Source of the DNA: Gammaproteobacteria bacterium
GTDB taxonomy: Bacteria > Pseudomonadota > Gammaproteobacteria > Pseudomonadales > UBA3067
Reading direction: 5' to 3'
DNA: 5,016 nucleotides
Assembly: GCA_019090565.1 (NCBI GenBank)
Contig: JAHRVS010000379.1
Span: forward strand, 1 to 5,016
Made by a program: the position numbers and the translations under genes. A model generated the notes under the pieces. The model worked only from the letters and a program-made list of their open reading frames with translations. It was not told the origin of the DNA and searched no databases. This document shows, piece after piece, positions 1 to 5,016 of this stretch (the stretch's first letter is position 1; every line of letters starts with the position of its first letter).

Positions 1-497
1 ATGCTGCCGAAGCCACCGCTCATGAATACCAAGAAAAGCTGAAAGGGGTCATGAAAATTTTTTATATAATCCCTGATTATTACGAAAAACGTCCCAAGCC
101 CTGCATGAACGGCTGGGGGGATATGTTTTTGACGGTGGATCCAGAAGGGCTAGCGCAGCCTTGCCATAGTGCGAAGTTGATTCCCGACCTTGTTTTCCCT
201 AACGTCAAAGAGCAGGGTATCCGGTCTATCTGGTATGACTCTCCCGCCTTTAACCGCTACCGTGGTTTTTCCTGGATGAAGGAGCCCTGTGCTAGCTGCG
301 ATGAGAAAGAAAAAGATTTTGGAGGCTGCCGTTGTCAGGCTTACCTTCTAACGGGGGATGCTGATGCAGCGGATCCTGTTTGCGATAAATCCTCGAATCA
401 TGGCTTGATCCAGGAGGCGATCACCTGCGCCGGTCAGGCTTCCGGAAGCTCTCAAATTTTCCTTCGTAATCGTTTCAATTCTGAGAAGACGGTTTAA
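1..497 (+). CDS. pqqE: PQQ biosynthesis radical SAM/SPASM enzyme PqqE, C-terminal part (5' end outside window)
   Basis: PqqE is the cytoplasmic radical S-adenosylmethionine enzyme that, with the chaperone PqqD, forms the Glu-Tyr carbon-carbon crosslink in the PqqA peptide, the first committed step of pyrroloquinoline quinone synthesis. The frame is open from base 3 with no stop before the TAA at 495-497, so the internal ATG at 51 is not the start; roughly 164 C-terminal residues are seen and the radical SAM core lies upstream. The fragment is the SPASM domain. Counting from the Met at 51, it shows PCMNGWG (C18), QPCH (C38), EPCASC (C80, C83), D89, GGCRC (C93, C95) and DPVC (C111). The spacing of these residues matches the two auxiliary Fe-S cluster sites of characterised PqqE, including the unusual Asp ligand. 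The tail has the FRN..NS-like ending (FLRNRFNS). Nothing suggests decay. No further pqq gene follows on this strand, so pqqE is probably last in its cluster. Confidence 0.96.
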   Translation, partial: AAEATAHEYQEKLKGVMKIFYIIPDYYEKRPKPCMNGWGDMFLTVDPEGLAQPCHSAKLIPDLVFPNVKEQGIRSIWYDSPAFNRYRGFSWMKEPCASCDEKEKDFGGCRCQAYLLTGDADAADPVCDKSSNHGLIQEAITCAGQASGSSQIFLRNRFNSEKTV

Positions 498-544
498 AGG
501 TAATACTCCGAGGATTCCATTTCCCTGAATCAGGTTTGGGGTAG

Positions 545-662
545 CTCTAAAAATAGTAATTTTCGTGTGGGAGCAAAAAACCTCCGCAAGTCGAGCAGGG
601 CATACACGAGGATTTGAGTACGGAGCTAACGCAGCTATTGCATAAAAAACGCATTTTTAGAG
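545..662. repeat. Perfect 10-base inverted repeat with 98-base spacer
   Basis: CTCTAAAAAT at 545-554 is matched exactly by its reverse complement ATTTTTAGAG at 653-662. The spacer contains a second weak AT-rich stem (TAAAAA 643-648 with TTTTTA 654-659) that would compete with the long-range pairing. The arms are AT-rich, so coincidence is possible. The core sites of an integron attC element (GTTRRRY and RYYYAAC) are not at the ends. Confidence 0.35.
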
Positions 663-829
663 ATGTCCTTTAGTTTTCTTGGTAGGTGGCTGGTTTCCTG
701 CTGACTCGACCTTTATGACGTTAAAATTAGGCTCAAAATCCCTATTTCCCGCGTGTAATCTTTGTTTTCTTGATTGGCTTTCCTTCTGCCTGGCCTGTAA
801 TCGGTGGGATGAGTCATTTTGCCGGTATG

Positions 830-853
830 TCTATATCTACATCTATAGCTATA
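830..853. repeat. Short imperfect hexamer tandem repeat
   Basis: Four consecutive six-base units read TCTATA (830-835), TCTACA (836-841), TCTATA (842-847) and GCTATA (848-853). The array lies 36-59 bases before the response regulator start and its last unit overlaps the candidate -10 box. The units are imperfect and few, so slippage-driven length variation is possible but not shown. Confidence 0.5.
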
Positions 854-855
854 AT
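850..855 (+). promoter_or_regulatory. Candidate -10 box for the response regulator gene
   Basis: TATAAT at 850-855 matches the sigma-70 -10 consensus exactly. It would place a transcript start near 862 and give a leader of about 27 bases before the ATG at 889. No -35 box is recognisable at 16-18 bases upstream (ATGTCT at 827-832), and no extended TGn motif precedes it, so the promoter may need an activator or may be a chance match in AT-rich sequence. Confidence 0.35.
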
Positions 856-888
856 ATAAATAACTTTTAAAATTTAGCTTTAGACAAT

Positions 889-2043
889 ATGGATACAAAG
901 GATACAACTCCTCAGTTTATTAAGCCAAGGGTGCTGGTTGTTGATGACTCACGCCTGCTTCGAAAAGCCGCCAATAAAATACTGGAACGTGAGTTTGATG
1001 TCCTTACTGCGGAGGACGGAGAGGACGGTTGGGAAAAAATAGCCGTAGACGATACGGTTCAAGTGGTGTTTTGTGATTTGATGATGCCTATTTTAGATGG
1101 ATATGAGTTGCTTGAGCGAATTAGGTCGTCCTCAGAGCCTCGAATTTCAGAGCTGCCCGTCATTATCGTTACCGGAGGAGATGCAGAGGAGGCAAAAGAG
1201 AAGGCGCTTGGCCTTGGTGCCACTGACTTTATCACTAAGCCCTTTAACTCCATTGATGTGTTGGCGAGGGCAAAGGCACACTCTAAGAACCAGCAGAAAA
1301 CCCAGGAACTTGCCCATAGCAATGCACTGTTGGCACAAACTACCACCATTGATGCAAGTACTGGGCTGGGTAATAAGCTCTACTTTGTTGAAAAAATAAA
1401 GCAAGATCTGTCCTTTAGTCGGCGGCACCGGCTTCCGTTGTCACTAATCGTTTTTGAATTTACTGAATACAATAATATTTTTTTAAAAAATGGTAAAAAA
1501 GTTTCTGAAAAAATTATTCAGCAAATTGCCAAACATATTTCATCTGCACTGCGGACAGAGGATGGTGTTGCACGTGTCAGCGCCTCTCAGATTGTGGTTA
1601 CCCTGCTAAGTACGACCGGTGGTAATGCCGATATGCTTTGCCACCGAATTTTAGAAAGCGTTAGAAAAGTTAACTTTTTAATAGGCGGGCAGCGTTTAGA
1701 TATTCGTTTACGCTATGGGTCTTATGCGCCTACTTCCGAAGGTGCACTGACAGCGGATGAAGCGCTTCTCCGCCTTATGGAGAGTTTAGGTGAAAAAACA
1801 CCTGGGCCGAAAAGTGCAGCGTCAAAGGATTTCGTGGTTTCGGGTAAGGATGAAACCTCAGGTTTGATTAAGTCGCCGGAAATTAGAAGTGATGTTGATC
1901 ATACTATTACCCCAGTGGGTTCTGAAGATTCAGTCAATGAAAAACAGCTAGCTTTAGTTCTTGAGAATATCACCGTACTGTACCAGTCTGGCGATGATGT
2001 TAAAAAAGCGGCAATCATGGAAATGCTCAGGAAGATTCAATAG
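889..2043 (+). CDS. Response regulator: receiver domain fused to a degenerate GGDEF domain
   Basis: This 384-residue cytoplasmic protein starts with a CheY-like receiver domain (about residues 13-128). It carries the acidic pair D19/D20, phospho-acceptor D63 in the FCDLMMP motif, T95, and K117 in the TKPF motif, so phosphorylation by a sensor kinase is expected. A helical linker (about 129-155) leads to a GGDEF-like domain (about 155-300). TGLGNKLYF corresponds to the usual TGL.NRR.F entry and ARV at 228-230 to the usual AR.GGDEF lead-in, but the signature is SASQI at 231-235. Both glycines and the acidic metal ligands are gone, so diguanylate cyclase activity is very unlikely. A polar linker (about 301-350) ends in a charged helix (352-384). 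An in-frame TAA at 868-870 excludes longer starts; no clear Shine-Dalgarno sequence precedes the ATG. No kinase gene is adjacent. Likely roles are an output that binds partners or acts as an inactive c-di-GMP-family module; the target is unknown. Confidence 0.93.
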   Translation: MDTKDTTPQFIKPRVLVVDDSRLLRKAANKILEREFDVLTAEDGEDGWEKIAVDDTVQVVFCDLMMPILDGYELLERIRSSSEPRISELPVIIVTGGDAEEAKEKALGLGATDFITKPFNSIDVLARAKAHSKNQQKTQELAHSNALLAQTTTIDASTGLGNKLYFVEKIKQDLSFSRRHRLPLSLIVFEFTEYNNIFLKNGKKVSEKIIQQIAKHISSALRTEDGVARVSASQIVVTLLSTTGGNADMLCHRILESVRKVNFLIGGQRLDIRLRYGSYAPTSEGALTADEALLRLMESLGEKTPGPKSAASKDFVVSGKDETSGLIKSPEIRSDVDHTITPVGSEDSVNEKQLALVLENITVLYQSGDDVKKAAIMEMLRKIQ

Positions 2044-2101
2044 GGTGTATATCTGCGTATGCTTGGAAACTTTTTAAGAATACCTTTAACAATATACGTT
2101 T

Positions 2102-2127
2102 CACGAGCCAGTCGCATTGGCTTTGTG
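2102..2127. terminator. Hairpin in the convergent gap, possible weak terminator of the response regulator gene
   Basis: CACGAGCCAG (2102-2111) can pair with TTGGCT (2117-2122) and TGTG (2124-2127) across a TCGCA loop. This gives a ten-pair stem with two G-U pairs and one bulged T. It lies about 60 bases after the stop at 2043. No T-run follows, so it is not a classical intrinsic terminator. Confidence 0.3.
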
Positions 2128-2152
2128 CGGGGCCTGCCTGTGCGAGAACGTT

Positions 2153-2192
2153 GCTATTTGTAGGTTTACCATTAAACCCGCCTTTAAATAGC
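2153..2192. terminator. Two-tier hairpin between the convergent genes
   Basis: GCTATTT (2153-2159) pairs exactly with AAATAGC (2186-2192), and inside it GGTTTA (2163-2168) pairs exactly with TAAACC (2173-2178) around a CCAT loop. The tiers are separated by 3 and 7 unpaired bases. On the minus strand it begins 14 bases after the FHA gene's stop, a normal place for a 3'-end structure, and it could block read-through from either side. No T-run follows on either strand, so Rho-independent termination is uncertain. Confidence 0.35.
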
Positions 2193-2205
2193 GTGTCGGT
2201 ATAAT

Positions 2206-3066
2206 TCATCCTGAAATTATTAATATAGAGCTAGCAACCGCTAATACCAAAGTAATACAACTAATTAAAACCAGTGTCTTGGTGTGATTATTCTTATTGG
2301 AATTTAAGTTTCGTAGCGCCTGCTTTGATTCAAGTATCTGCTCTCGACGTATAAATGTGTTGCTTTGCGGTTGTTTGACTGGCGCACTCTTCTTTGATAT
2401 GGGGGTTATAGGGACTATTTTAGATGTATTGATTGTGGTTTTATCCGCATCAAGAAATGGCCCGTTAATTTTAAATTCTAGCATTCCAATTTTTAAGATA
2501 TCATTTGGACGCGCATAGGCGCTGGTTATTTTTGTGTCATTAACCTGGCAACCATTTGCGGAACCCATGTCGGTTATTTTAAGTGCGCCGCCTATAATAT
2601 CAAGGCGTGCATGTTTCCGTGAGATTTTTTCATCAATAAGCTGTATTTCGCAATCGGGAGAGCGGCCAATGGTGTTGGTTTTTTTTAATGGATAGGCTTT
2701 CCCGCTTTCGGCCCCATTTAATACTTCAAGTGTCCATTTATCCGATAGAGAGTCGCTGATCACTTCTTGCTGGCCTTCGCAGTGTGGTTTTAATATTTTC
2801 AGCTCGGTGTTGCACAAGGTGATGATGTCGTCTTCTTTAAGGGTATGTGATTGACGTATTTGCTCACCATTAATGAAAATATCGTTAGCACTTTTATCGG
2901 GTAATAAATAGATGTTGTTATTATCAACCACAAGGTCTGCATGGTGTTGTTTGATACCGTGGTTATTAAGAATGATATCGTTGTCATTCGCACTACCAAT
3001 GCTGAGCTTCGGCGGAACAAGCCAAATGGGTTCTTTGCTAGTATTTTTTAGTTTTACTTGGTACAT
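2206..3066 (-). CDS. Tail-anchored protein with two FHA domains (first one degenerate)
   Basis: FHA domains bind phosphothreonine peptides. This 286-residue protein has two. FHA1 (about residues 15-92) keeps the fold pattern (IGSANDNDIIL, HHADL, IFINGEQI, LKEDDIITL) but has S25 where GR is expected and K39 where SR..H is expected, so phosphopeptide binding is doubtful. FHA2 (about 112-202) is intact, with G134-R135-S136, S149-R150-K151-H152, and the S169/N171-G172/V175-N176 cluster. A polar, lysine-rich linker follows. The last 23 residues (264-286) are a hydrophobic segment, so the FHA domains should sit in the cytoplasm anchored by the C-terminus. I chose the ATG at 3066 because AGAGAG lies just before it and the FHA1 strand begins directly after it. 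An upstream in-frame ATG at 3132 would add 22 residues but lacks a ribosome binding site. No kinase, phosphatase or type VI secretion gene is visible to name a pathway. Confidence 0.88.
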   Translation of the reverse strand: MYQVKLKNTSKEPIWLVPPKLSIGSANDNDIILNNHGIKQHHADLVVDNNNIYLLPDKSANDIFINGEQIRQSHTLKEDDIITLCNTELKILKPHCEGQQEVISDSLSDKWTLEVLNGAESGKAYPLKKTNTIGRSPDCEIQLIDEKISRKHARLDIIGGALKITDMGSANGCQVNDTKITSAYARPNDILKIGMLEFKINGPFLDADKTTINTSKIVPITPISKKSAPVKQPQSNTFIRREQILESKQALRNLNSNKNNHTKTLVLISCITLVLAVASSILIISG

Positions 3067-3135
3067 CTTGCTCTCTTTTGAAATAATGTAAAGCTCGCCT
3101 GAGTGTGCCAGAGTCGAGCAATTAATAAACATATA

Positions 3136-3147
3136 TTACTTAAGTAA
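3136..3147. promoter_or_regulatory. Perfect 12-base palindrome upstream of the FHA gene (possible operator)
   Basis: TTACTTAAGTAA is a perfect palindrome placed 70-81 bases upstream of the preferred FHA start at 3066. Its size and symmetry suit a dimeric repressor or activator. AT-rich palindromes of this length also arise by chance, so the operator role is an inference. Confidence 0.3.
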
Positions 3148-3154
3148 AGCCAAT

Positions 3155-3167
3155 TATCTTCAAGATA
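3155..3167. promoter_or_regulatory. Second palindrome, TATCTT-C-AAGATA
   Basis: Two perfect six-base arms flank one central base, seven bases right of the preceding palindrome. The two sites have different sequences, so they are not copies of one operator. They lie in the likely promoter zone of the leftward FHA gene, although I could not fix a convincing -35/-10 pair for it. Confidence 0.25.
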
Positions 3168-3410
3168 CAAGCTCTTCAATAGGGGCAAAGAGAACAACTC
3201 TATATTGGTTGATGGCCTGCTGTGGGCTTCGGAGCTCTATGCTTTTACCCGTGCTTTGACCGAGGAAGTTGGTACACTCACCCACCGAATACGTTTTTTC
3301 ATAAGTGCGCCTTGCGGTGTTATAAAAGAAGGAATGTTATCGGGTCAATTTAACACCTATTTGGGACTGTTTTTGGCTGTTGCCCAGGGGTAATGCTAAG
3401 GGGCTGGTTT

Positions 3411-3439
3411 TTGTTCTTGGTATATAAAACCGTTATTAT
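3411..3439 (+). promoter_or_regulatory. Candidate sigma-70 promoter of the dehydrogenase-like gene
   Basis: TTGTTC (3411-3416) and TATTAT (3434-3439) are 17 bases apart. The -10 box matches consensus at five of six bases and the -35 box at three. Initiation near 3446 would give a leader of about 38-40 bases ending in a good ribosome binding site, consistent with the gene being transcribed on its own. Confidence 0.4.
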
Positions 3440-3475
3440 TTAGGCCGTATTTTTTCGTACCATAACAATAAGCTC

Positions 3476-3480
3476 AGGAG
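3476..3480 (+). promoter_or_regulatory. Ribosome binding site AGGAG that bears on the start choice
   Basis: AGGAG is three bases before the ATG at 3484 and six before the adjacent ATG at 3487. The second spacing is closer to optimal, so translation may really begin at 3487. The difference is one methionine. Confidence 0.65.
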
Positions 3481-3483
3481 TGT

Positions 3484-4434
3484 ATGATGATCAGTAGTGC
3501 GTTGATTTCTCTTTTGTTGTCAGAGAGCATGCCTGCAAAGCCGGGTATTGAGATTGAATCCATATCGCAATGGAAGAAGGAGGTATTTGTCAATCTTGAG
3601 AAATACGGAACCTCTCTTGAAGCGGCGATCGCTGGGGGGTATCTCTCTGACCGTATGGCCTATGTGTTCCTATCGGGGTATCAGGCGGCCTTACATGCAA
3701 ACTTTCCGATTTTAACTGCCGGTAAGCTAGGCGCATTCTGCGTGAGTGAGGAGGGTGGAAACCGCCCCAAAGCAATTCTGACATCAATGCAGCCTGTGAG
3801 TGAGGGGTACGCGCTCAATGGCTCCAAGACATTTGTGACCTGTGCAGAGGAAGCAGATGAGTTGCTTGTTGCAGCGTGTGACGCAACCGGGGATGCTAAT
3901 GGGCGGCCGCAGATAAAAATCCTTCATGTTCAGGCCAATGTGGACGGTGCTTTGATTCATGAAGATAAAACACTTCCTTTTATGCCAGAGTTGAAAAGAG
4001 GGCGCCTTACATTGGACGGGTGTATTTGTTCTGGCTCCAGTCTACTGAGTGGGGATGGTTACGCTGACTACATTAAGCCCTTTTCACCTCTTGAGGCTTT
4101 TTATGTGATGGCAGCAGGTGTAGGCCATATGATTCGTTTGGCGAGGATGTATGACTGGCCAAATGGCTTTATAGAGCAATGTCTTGCGGTGCTAGTTTCG
4201 ATACAAGGGGCTAATTTTGACAACCCAGAAGCACCAGAAAATCAATTGTTAATAAACGGCTTAAGAGAAACCACCAAAGAATTGGTGGGTGCAACGGAAG
4301 CCACTAGCTTTTGGGCGCATGCCGATGCGGAAATACACAAGCGGTGGCTTCGAGATAAGGTGATGTTGATGATGCCTGATCGTGCCCACGGTGTTCGCCT
4401 TGAACGAGCCTGGCAGGGTTTTCGTTCAGATTAA
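3484..4434 (+). CDS. Short, divergent acyl-CoA-dehydrogenase-like protein
   Basis: The 316-residue product resembles acyl-CoA dehydrogenases, FAD enzymes that desaturate acyl-CoA thioesters, mainly in the middle beta domain (about residues 80-180). There GAFCVSEEGG stands where the family has its L-T-E-x-x-x-G-S-D segment, and GYALNGSKTFVT followed by EEADELLVAA matches the typical GY.LNG.K.(W/F)IT...AD..LV.A pattern. The N-terminal helical region is about 80 residues, shorter than usual, and the C-terminal helical part about 135; whole family members are commonly 380-400 residues. I cannot find the flavin-binding Arg/Gln motifs or a catalytic glutamate in the C-terminal half, so activity is doubtful; it may be a specialised or non-catalytic paralogue. 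No signal peptide is evident despite a mildly hydrophobic start (residues 6-12). Start: ATG 3484, or 3487 by Shine-Dalgarno spacing. No CoA ligase, thioesterase or electron-transfer flavoprotein gene lies beside it in this window, so the substrate cannot be inferred. Confidence 0.8.
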   Translation: MMISSALISLLLSESMPAKPGIEIESISQWKKEVFVNLEKYGTSLEAAIAGGYLSDRMAYVFLSGYQAALHANFPILTAGKLGAFCVSEEGGNRPKAILTSMQPVSEGYALNGSKTFVTCAEEADELLVAACDATGDANGRPQIKILHVQANVDGALIHEDKTLPFMPELKRGRLTLDGCICSGSSLLSGDGYADYIKPFSPLEAFYVMAAGVGHMIRLARMYDWPNGFIEQCLAVLVSIQGANFDNPEAPENQLLINGLRETTKELVGATEATSFWAHADAEIHKRWLRDKVMLMMPDRAHGVRLERAWQGFRSD

Positions 4435-4452
4435 GGCGTTCTTTTGTAGCCG

Positions 4453-4483
4453 GTAACGACTTTCTGCTTCTACGTTATTTTTT
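4453..4483 (+). terminator. Weak candidate terminator after the dehydrogenase-like gene
   Basis: GTAACG (4453-4458) pairs with CGTTAT (4473-4478; one G-U pair) around a 14-base loop, and a run of six T (4478-4483) follows. Position, 19 bases after the stop, is right for an intrinsic terminator, but the stem is short and the loop large. Confidence 0.3.
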
Positions 4484-4493
4484 GCCTGAAGCC

Positions 4494-4524
4494 CTCCTAG
4501 TGCTTGTCTCGTAAGCATTAGGAG
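4494..4524. repeat. Strong 12-pair stem-loop with overlapping direct repeat
   Basis: CTCCTAGTGCTT (4494-4505) pairs with AAGCATTAGGAG (4513-4524) along all 12 positions with one G-U pair, around the seven-base loop GTCTCGT. AGTGCTT occurs at 4499-4505 and again at 4523-4529. No T-run follows on either strand, so this is not a standard terminator. It could be a copy of a dispersed palindromic repeat or an RNA 3'-end structure. The surrounding 4435-4600 bases show no convincing gene; the minus-strand frame at 4475-4663 is set aside because it runs through this hairpin and matches nothing I know. Confidence 0.55.
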
Positions 4525-4600
4525 TGCTTAACTTCCATTTAACGCTCCCCATACGCCCCACCTTTGCCACTACGATGCTCTGCTTATAAAGCGGGCATTT

Positions 4601-5016
4601 TTGATCTGTCTTGGAATATATCTGACTGGAGCCGATGAATTTGTACAGGCTGTTAGCGGACACGGGTCATATAGCAACTTCCCTTCCCATTCTGTGAACT
4701 GTGACCAACTTGGTCACTTTTTGCAACCCTATACTTTTGAAACCTGGACGCAACAGTGGGATTTCGAGAGCCCACGTGAATTCTTGGCGCTGTCGATAAA
4801 CTTTAAATTTCCTCTGATACTAATAAGGCAAGGAGCTCATTGCATCGTGCATGGTTTAAGTTCAATGAAAGGTTCAACACACAATTTTGGTGAGCCTGGT
4901 AGCAGCCAAAATGCCATTCATCTTTATCAGTCACGTGCTGATTATTCCACGATAAAATCGCCGTTGCAGTTTGGTGATATTTTACATGGGCAGCGCAGGT
5001 CTGAATTTGATGTTAG
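4601..5016 (+). CDS. Unrecognised open frame running off the window end (possible AraC-type N-terminal region; gene or remnant)
   Basis: One plus-strand frame is open from 4532, just after a TAA at 4529-4531, to the last base, about 161 codons without a stop. That length is unlikely by chance. No ATG occurs in frame before 4865; TTG 4601 (used here) or GTG 4694 could start it, but neither has a clear ribosome binding site. An ATG at 4635 in another frame has GGAG at 4628-4631 yet stops after 20 codons at 4695-4697, so a frameshifted gene is possible. The product (SNFPSHSVNCDQL, then REFLALSINFKF, then SPLQFGDIL) loosely recalls the N-terminal sensing half of AraC-family regulators. That is a weak impression; the helix-turn-helix that would decide it lies outside the window. 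A perfect palindrome with a T-run lies inside the frame, which also leaves open a non-coding reading. Confidence 0.4.
   Translation, partial: MICLGIYLTGADEFVQAVSGHGSYSNFPSHSVNCDQLGHFLQPYTFETWTQQWDFESPREFLALSINFKFPLILIRQGAHCIVHGLSSMKGSTHNFGEPGSSQNAIHLYQSRADYSTIKSPLQFGDILHGQRRSEFDV
4701..4722 (+). terminator. 17-base palindrome followed by five T: terminator-like or operator-like
   Basis: GTGACCA (4701-4707), loop ACT, TGGTCAC (4711-4717), then TTTTT (4718-4722). The stem is perfect and the T-run immediate, as in an intrinsic terminator on the plus strand. It is 267 bases after the dehydrogenase-like stop and falls inside the open frame described for the right edge. If that frame is a real gene the palindrome is coincidental or regulatory; if not, this is the best terminator in the window. 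Confidence 0.4.

Larger units (their letters stand above)
498..888. other. Intergenic region between pqqE and the response regulator gene
   Basis: These 391 bases hold no convincing gene. A frame of about 63 codons at 679-870 and one on the minus strand at 713-907 have no family resemblance and no ribosome binding site, so I treat them as chance. The stretch contains a 10-base inverted repeat (545-554 and 653-662) and, at its right end, a hexamer repeat with a TATAAT box. I see no strong stem followed by a T-run that would end pqqE transcription. Confidence 0.6.
3133..3483. other. Divergent intergenic region between the FHA gene and the dehydrogenase-like gene
   Basis: This stretch holds two small palindromes near the FHA side and a promoter plus ribosome binding site near the right-hand gene. 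An open frame (3148-3393 on the plus strand, ending at the TAA before 3394) has no ATG near its beginning, only a TTG at 3205. Its roughly 62-residue product (WASELYAF, FISAPCG, NTYLGLFLAV) matches no family I recognise. It could be a gene remnant or chance, and I do not call it a gene. Confidence 0.5.

Noticed and set aside
51..53. ATG 51 as the start of a small complete protein
   Set aside because: The frame is open to the left edge with PqqE-like sequence before the ATG, so it is an internal methionine.
679..870. 63-codon plus-strand frame in the gap after pqqE
   Set aside because: No ribosome binding site, no family resemblance, and its end is made of the AT-rich hexamer repeat (YVYIYIYSYN).
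713..907. 64-codon minus-strand frame overlapping the response regulator start
   Set aside because: It is largely the complement of the same AT-rich spacer, with no recognisable motif.
1059..1428. Several open frames inside the response regulator gene on both strands
   Set aside because: They overlap the clear receiver domain and are shadows of its codon pattern.
2153..2192. Integron attC site
   Set aside because: The stem ends lack GTTRRRY and RYYYAAC core sites, and there is no integrase or cassette array nearby.
2027..2209. 60-codon minus-strand frame across the convergent gap
   Set aside because: It runs through both hairpins, overlaps the end of the response regulator gene and shows no protein motif.
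4475..4663. 62-codon minus-strand frame
   Set aside because: It reads through the strong stem-loop and overlaps the right-edge open frame. I know no family with this sequence, although recurrence of the segment as a repeat is worth checking.
4700..4717. CRP-type site around TGTGACC...GGTCAC
   Set aside because: The half-sites TGTGA and TCAC are nine bases apart rather than six, and the right half ends CACT instead of CACA.

Overview
The window reads like a gammaproteobacterial chromosome segment, probably from a marine or environmental relative of the Cellvibrionales/Oceanospirillales. That placement is an inference from PQQ synthesis, the signalling-gene style and a moderate G+C content; no rRNA or clade marker is present. 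Genes are well spaced, with several 160-590 base gaps rich in small palindromes. I see no tRNA, rRNA, CRISPR array, insertion sequence or integrase.

Layout. (1) Positions 1-497, + strand: the 3' end of pqqE, the radical SAM/SPASM enzyme of pyrroloquinoline quinone synthesis, with all auxiliary iron-sulfur ligands present. (2) 498-888: non-coding, ending in a short hexamer repeat that contains a TATAAT box. (3) 889-2043, +: a receiver-domain response regulator fused to a GGDEF-like domain whose signature has become SASQI. (4) 2044-2205: a tail-to-tail gap with two hairpins. (5) 2206-3066, -: a two-FHA-domain protein with a C-terminal membrane anchor; the first FHA is degenerate and the second intact. 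(6) 3067-3483: a divergent intergenic region with two small palindromes and a promoter/RBS for the next gene. (7) 3484-4434, +: a short, divergent acyl-CoA-dehydrogenase-like protein. (8) 4435-5016: a stem-loop region, then an open frame running off the window end that has no good start codon and contains a 17-base palindrome followed by five T.

How the genes relate. pqqE belongs to a biosynthetic cluster lying mostly to the left. The response regulator and the FHA protein are both signalling proteins that have lost a catalytic or binding signature, which suggests protein-protein or ligand-sensing roles, but nothing here ties them to PQQ. They are convergent and so not one operon. The acyl-CoA-dehydrogenase-like gene appears to be transcribed alone. 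I do not see a convincing new multi-gene system. The most unusual items are the catalytically doubtful dehydrogenase-like protein and the unexplained open frame at the right edge.
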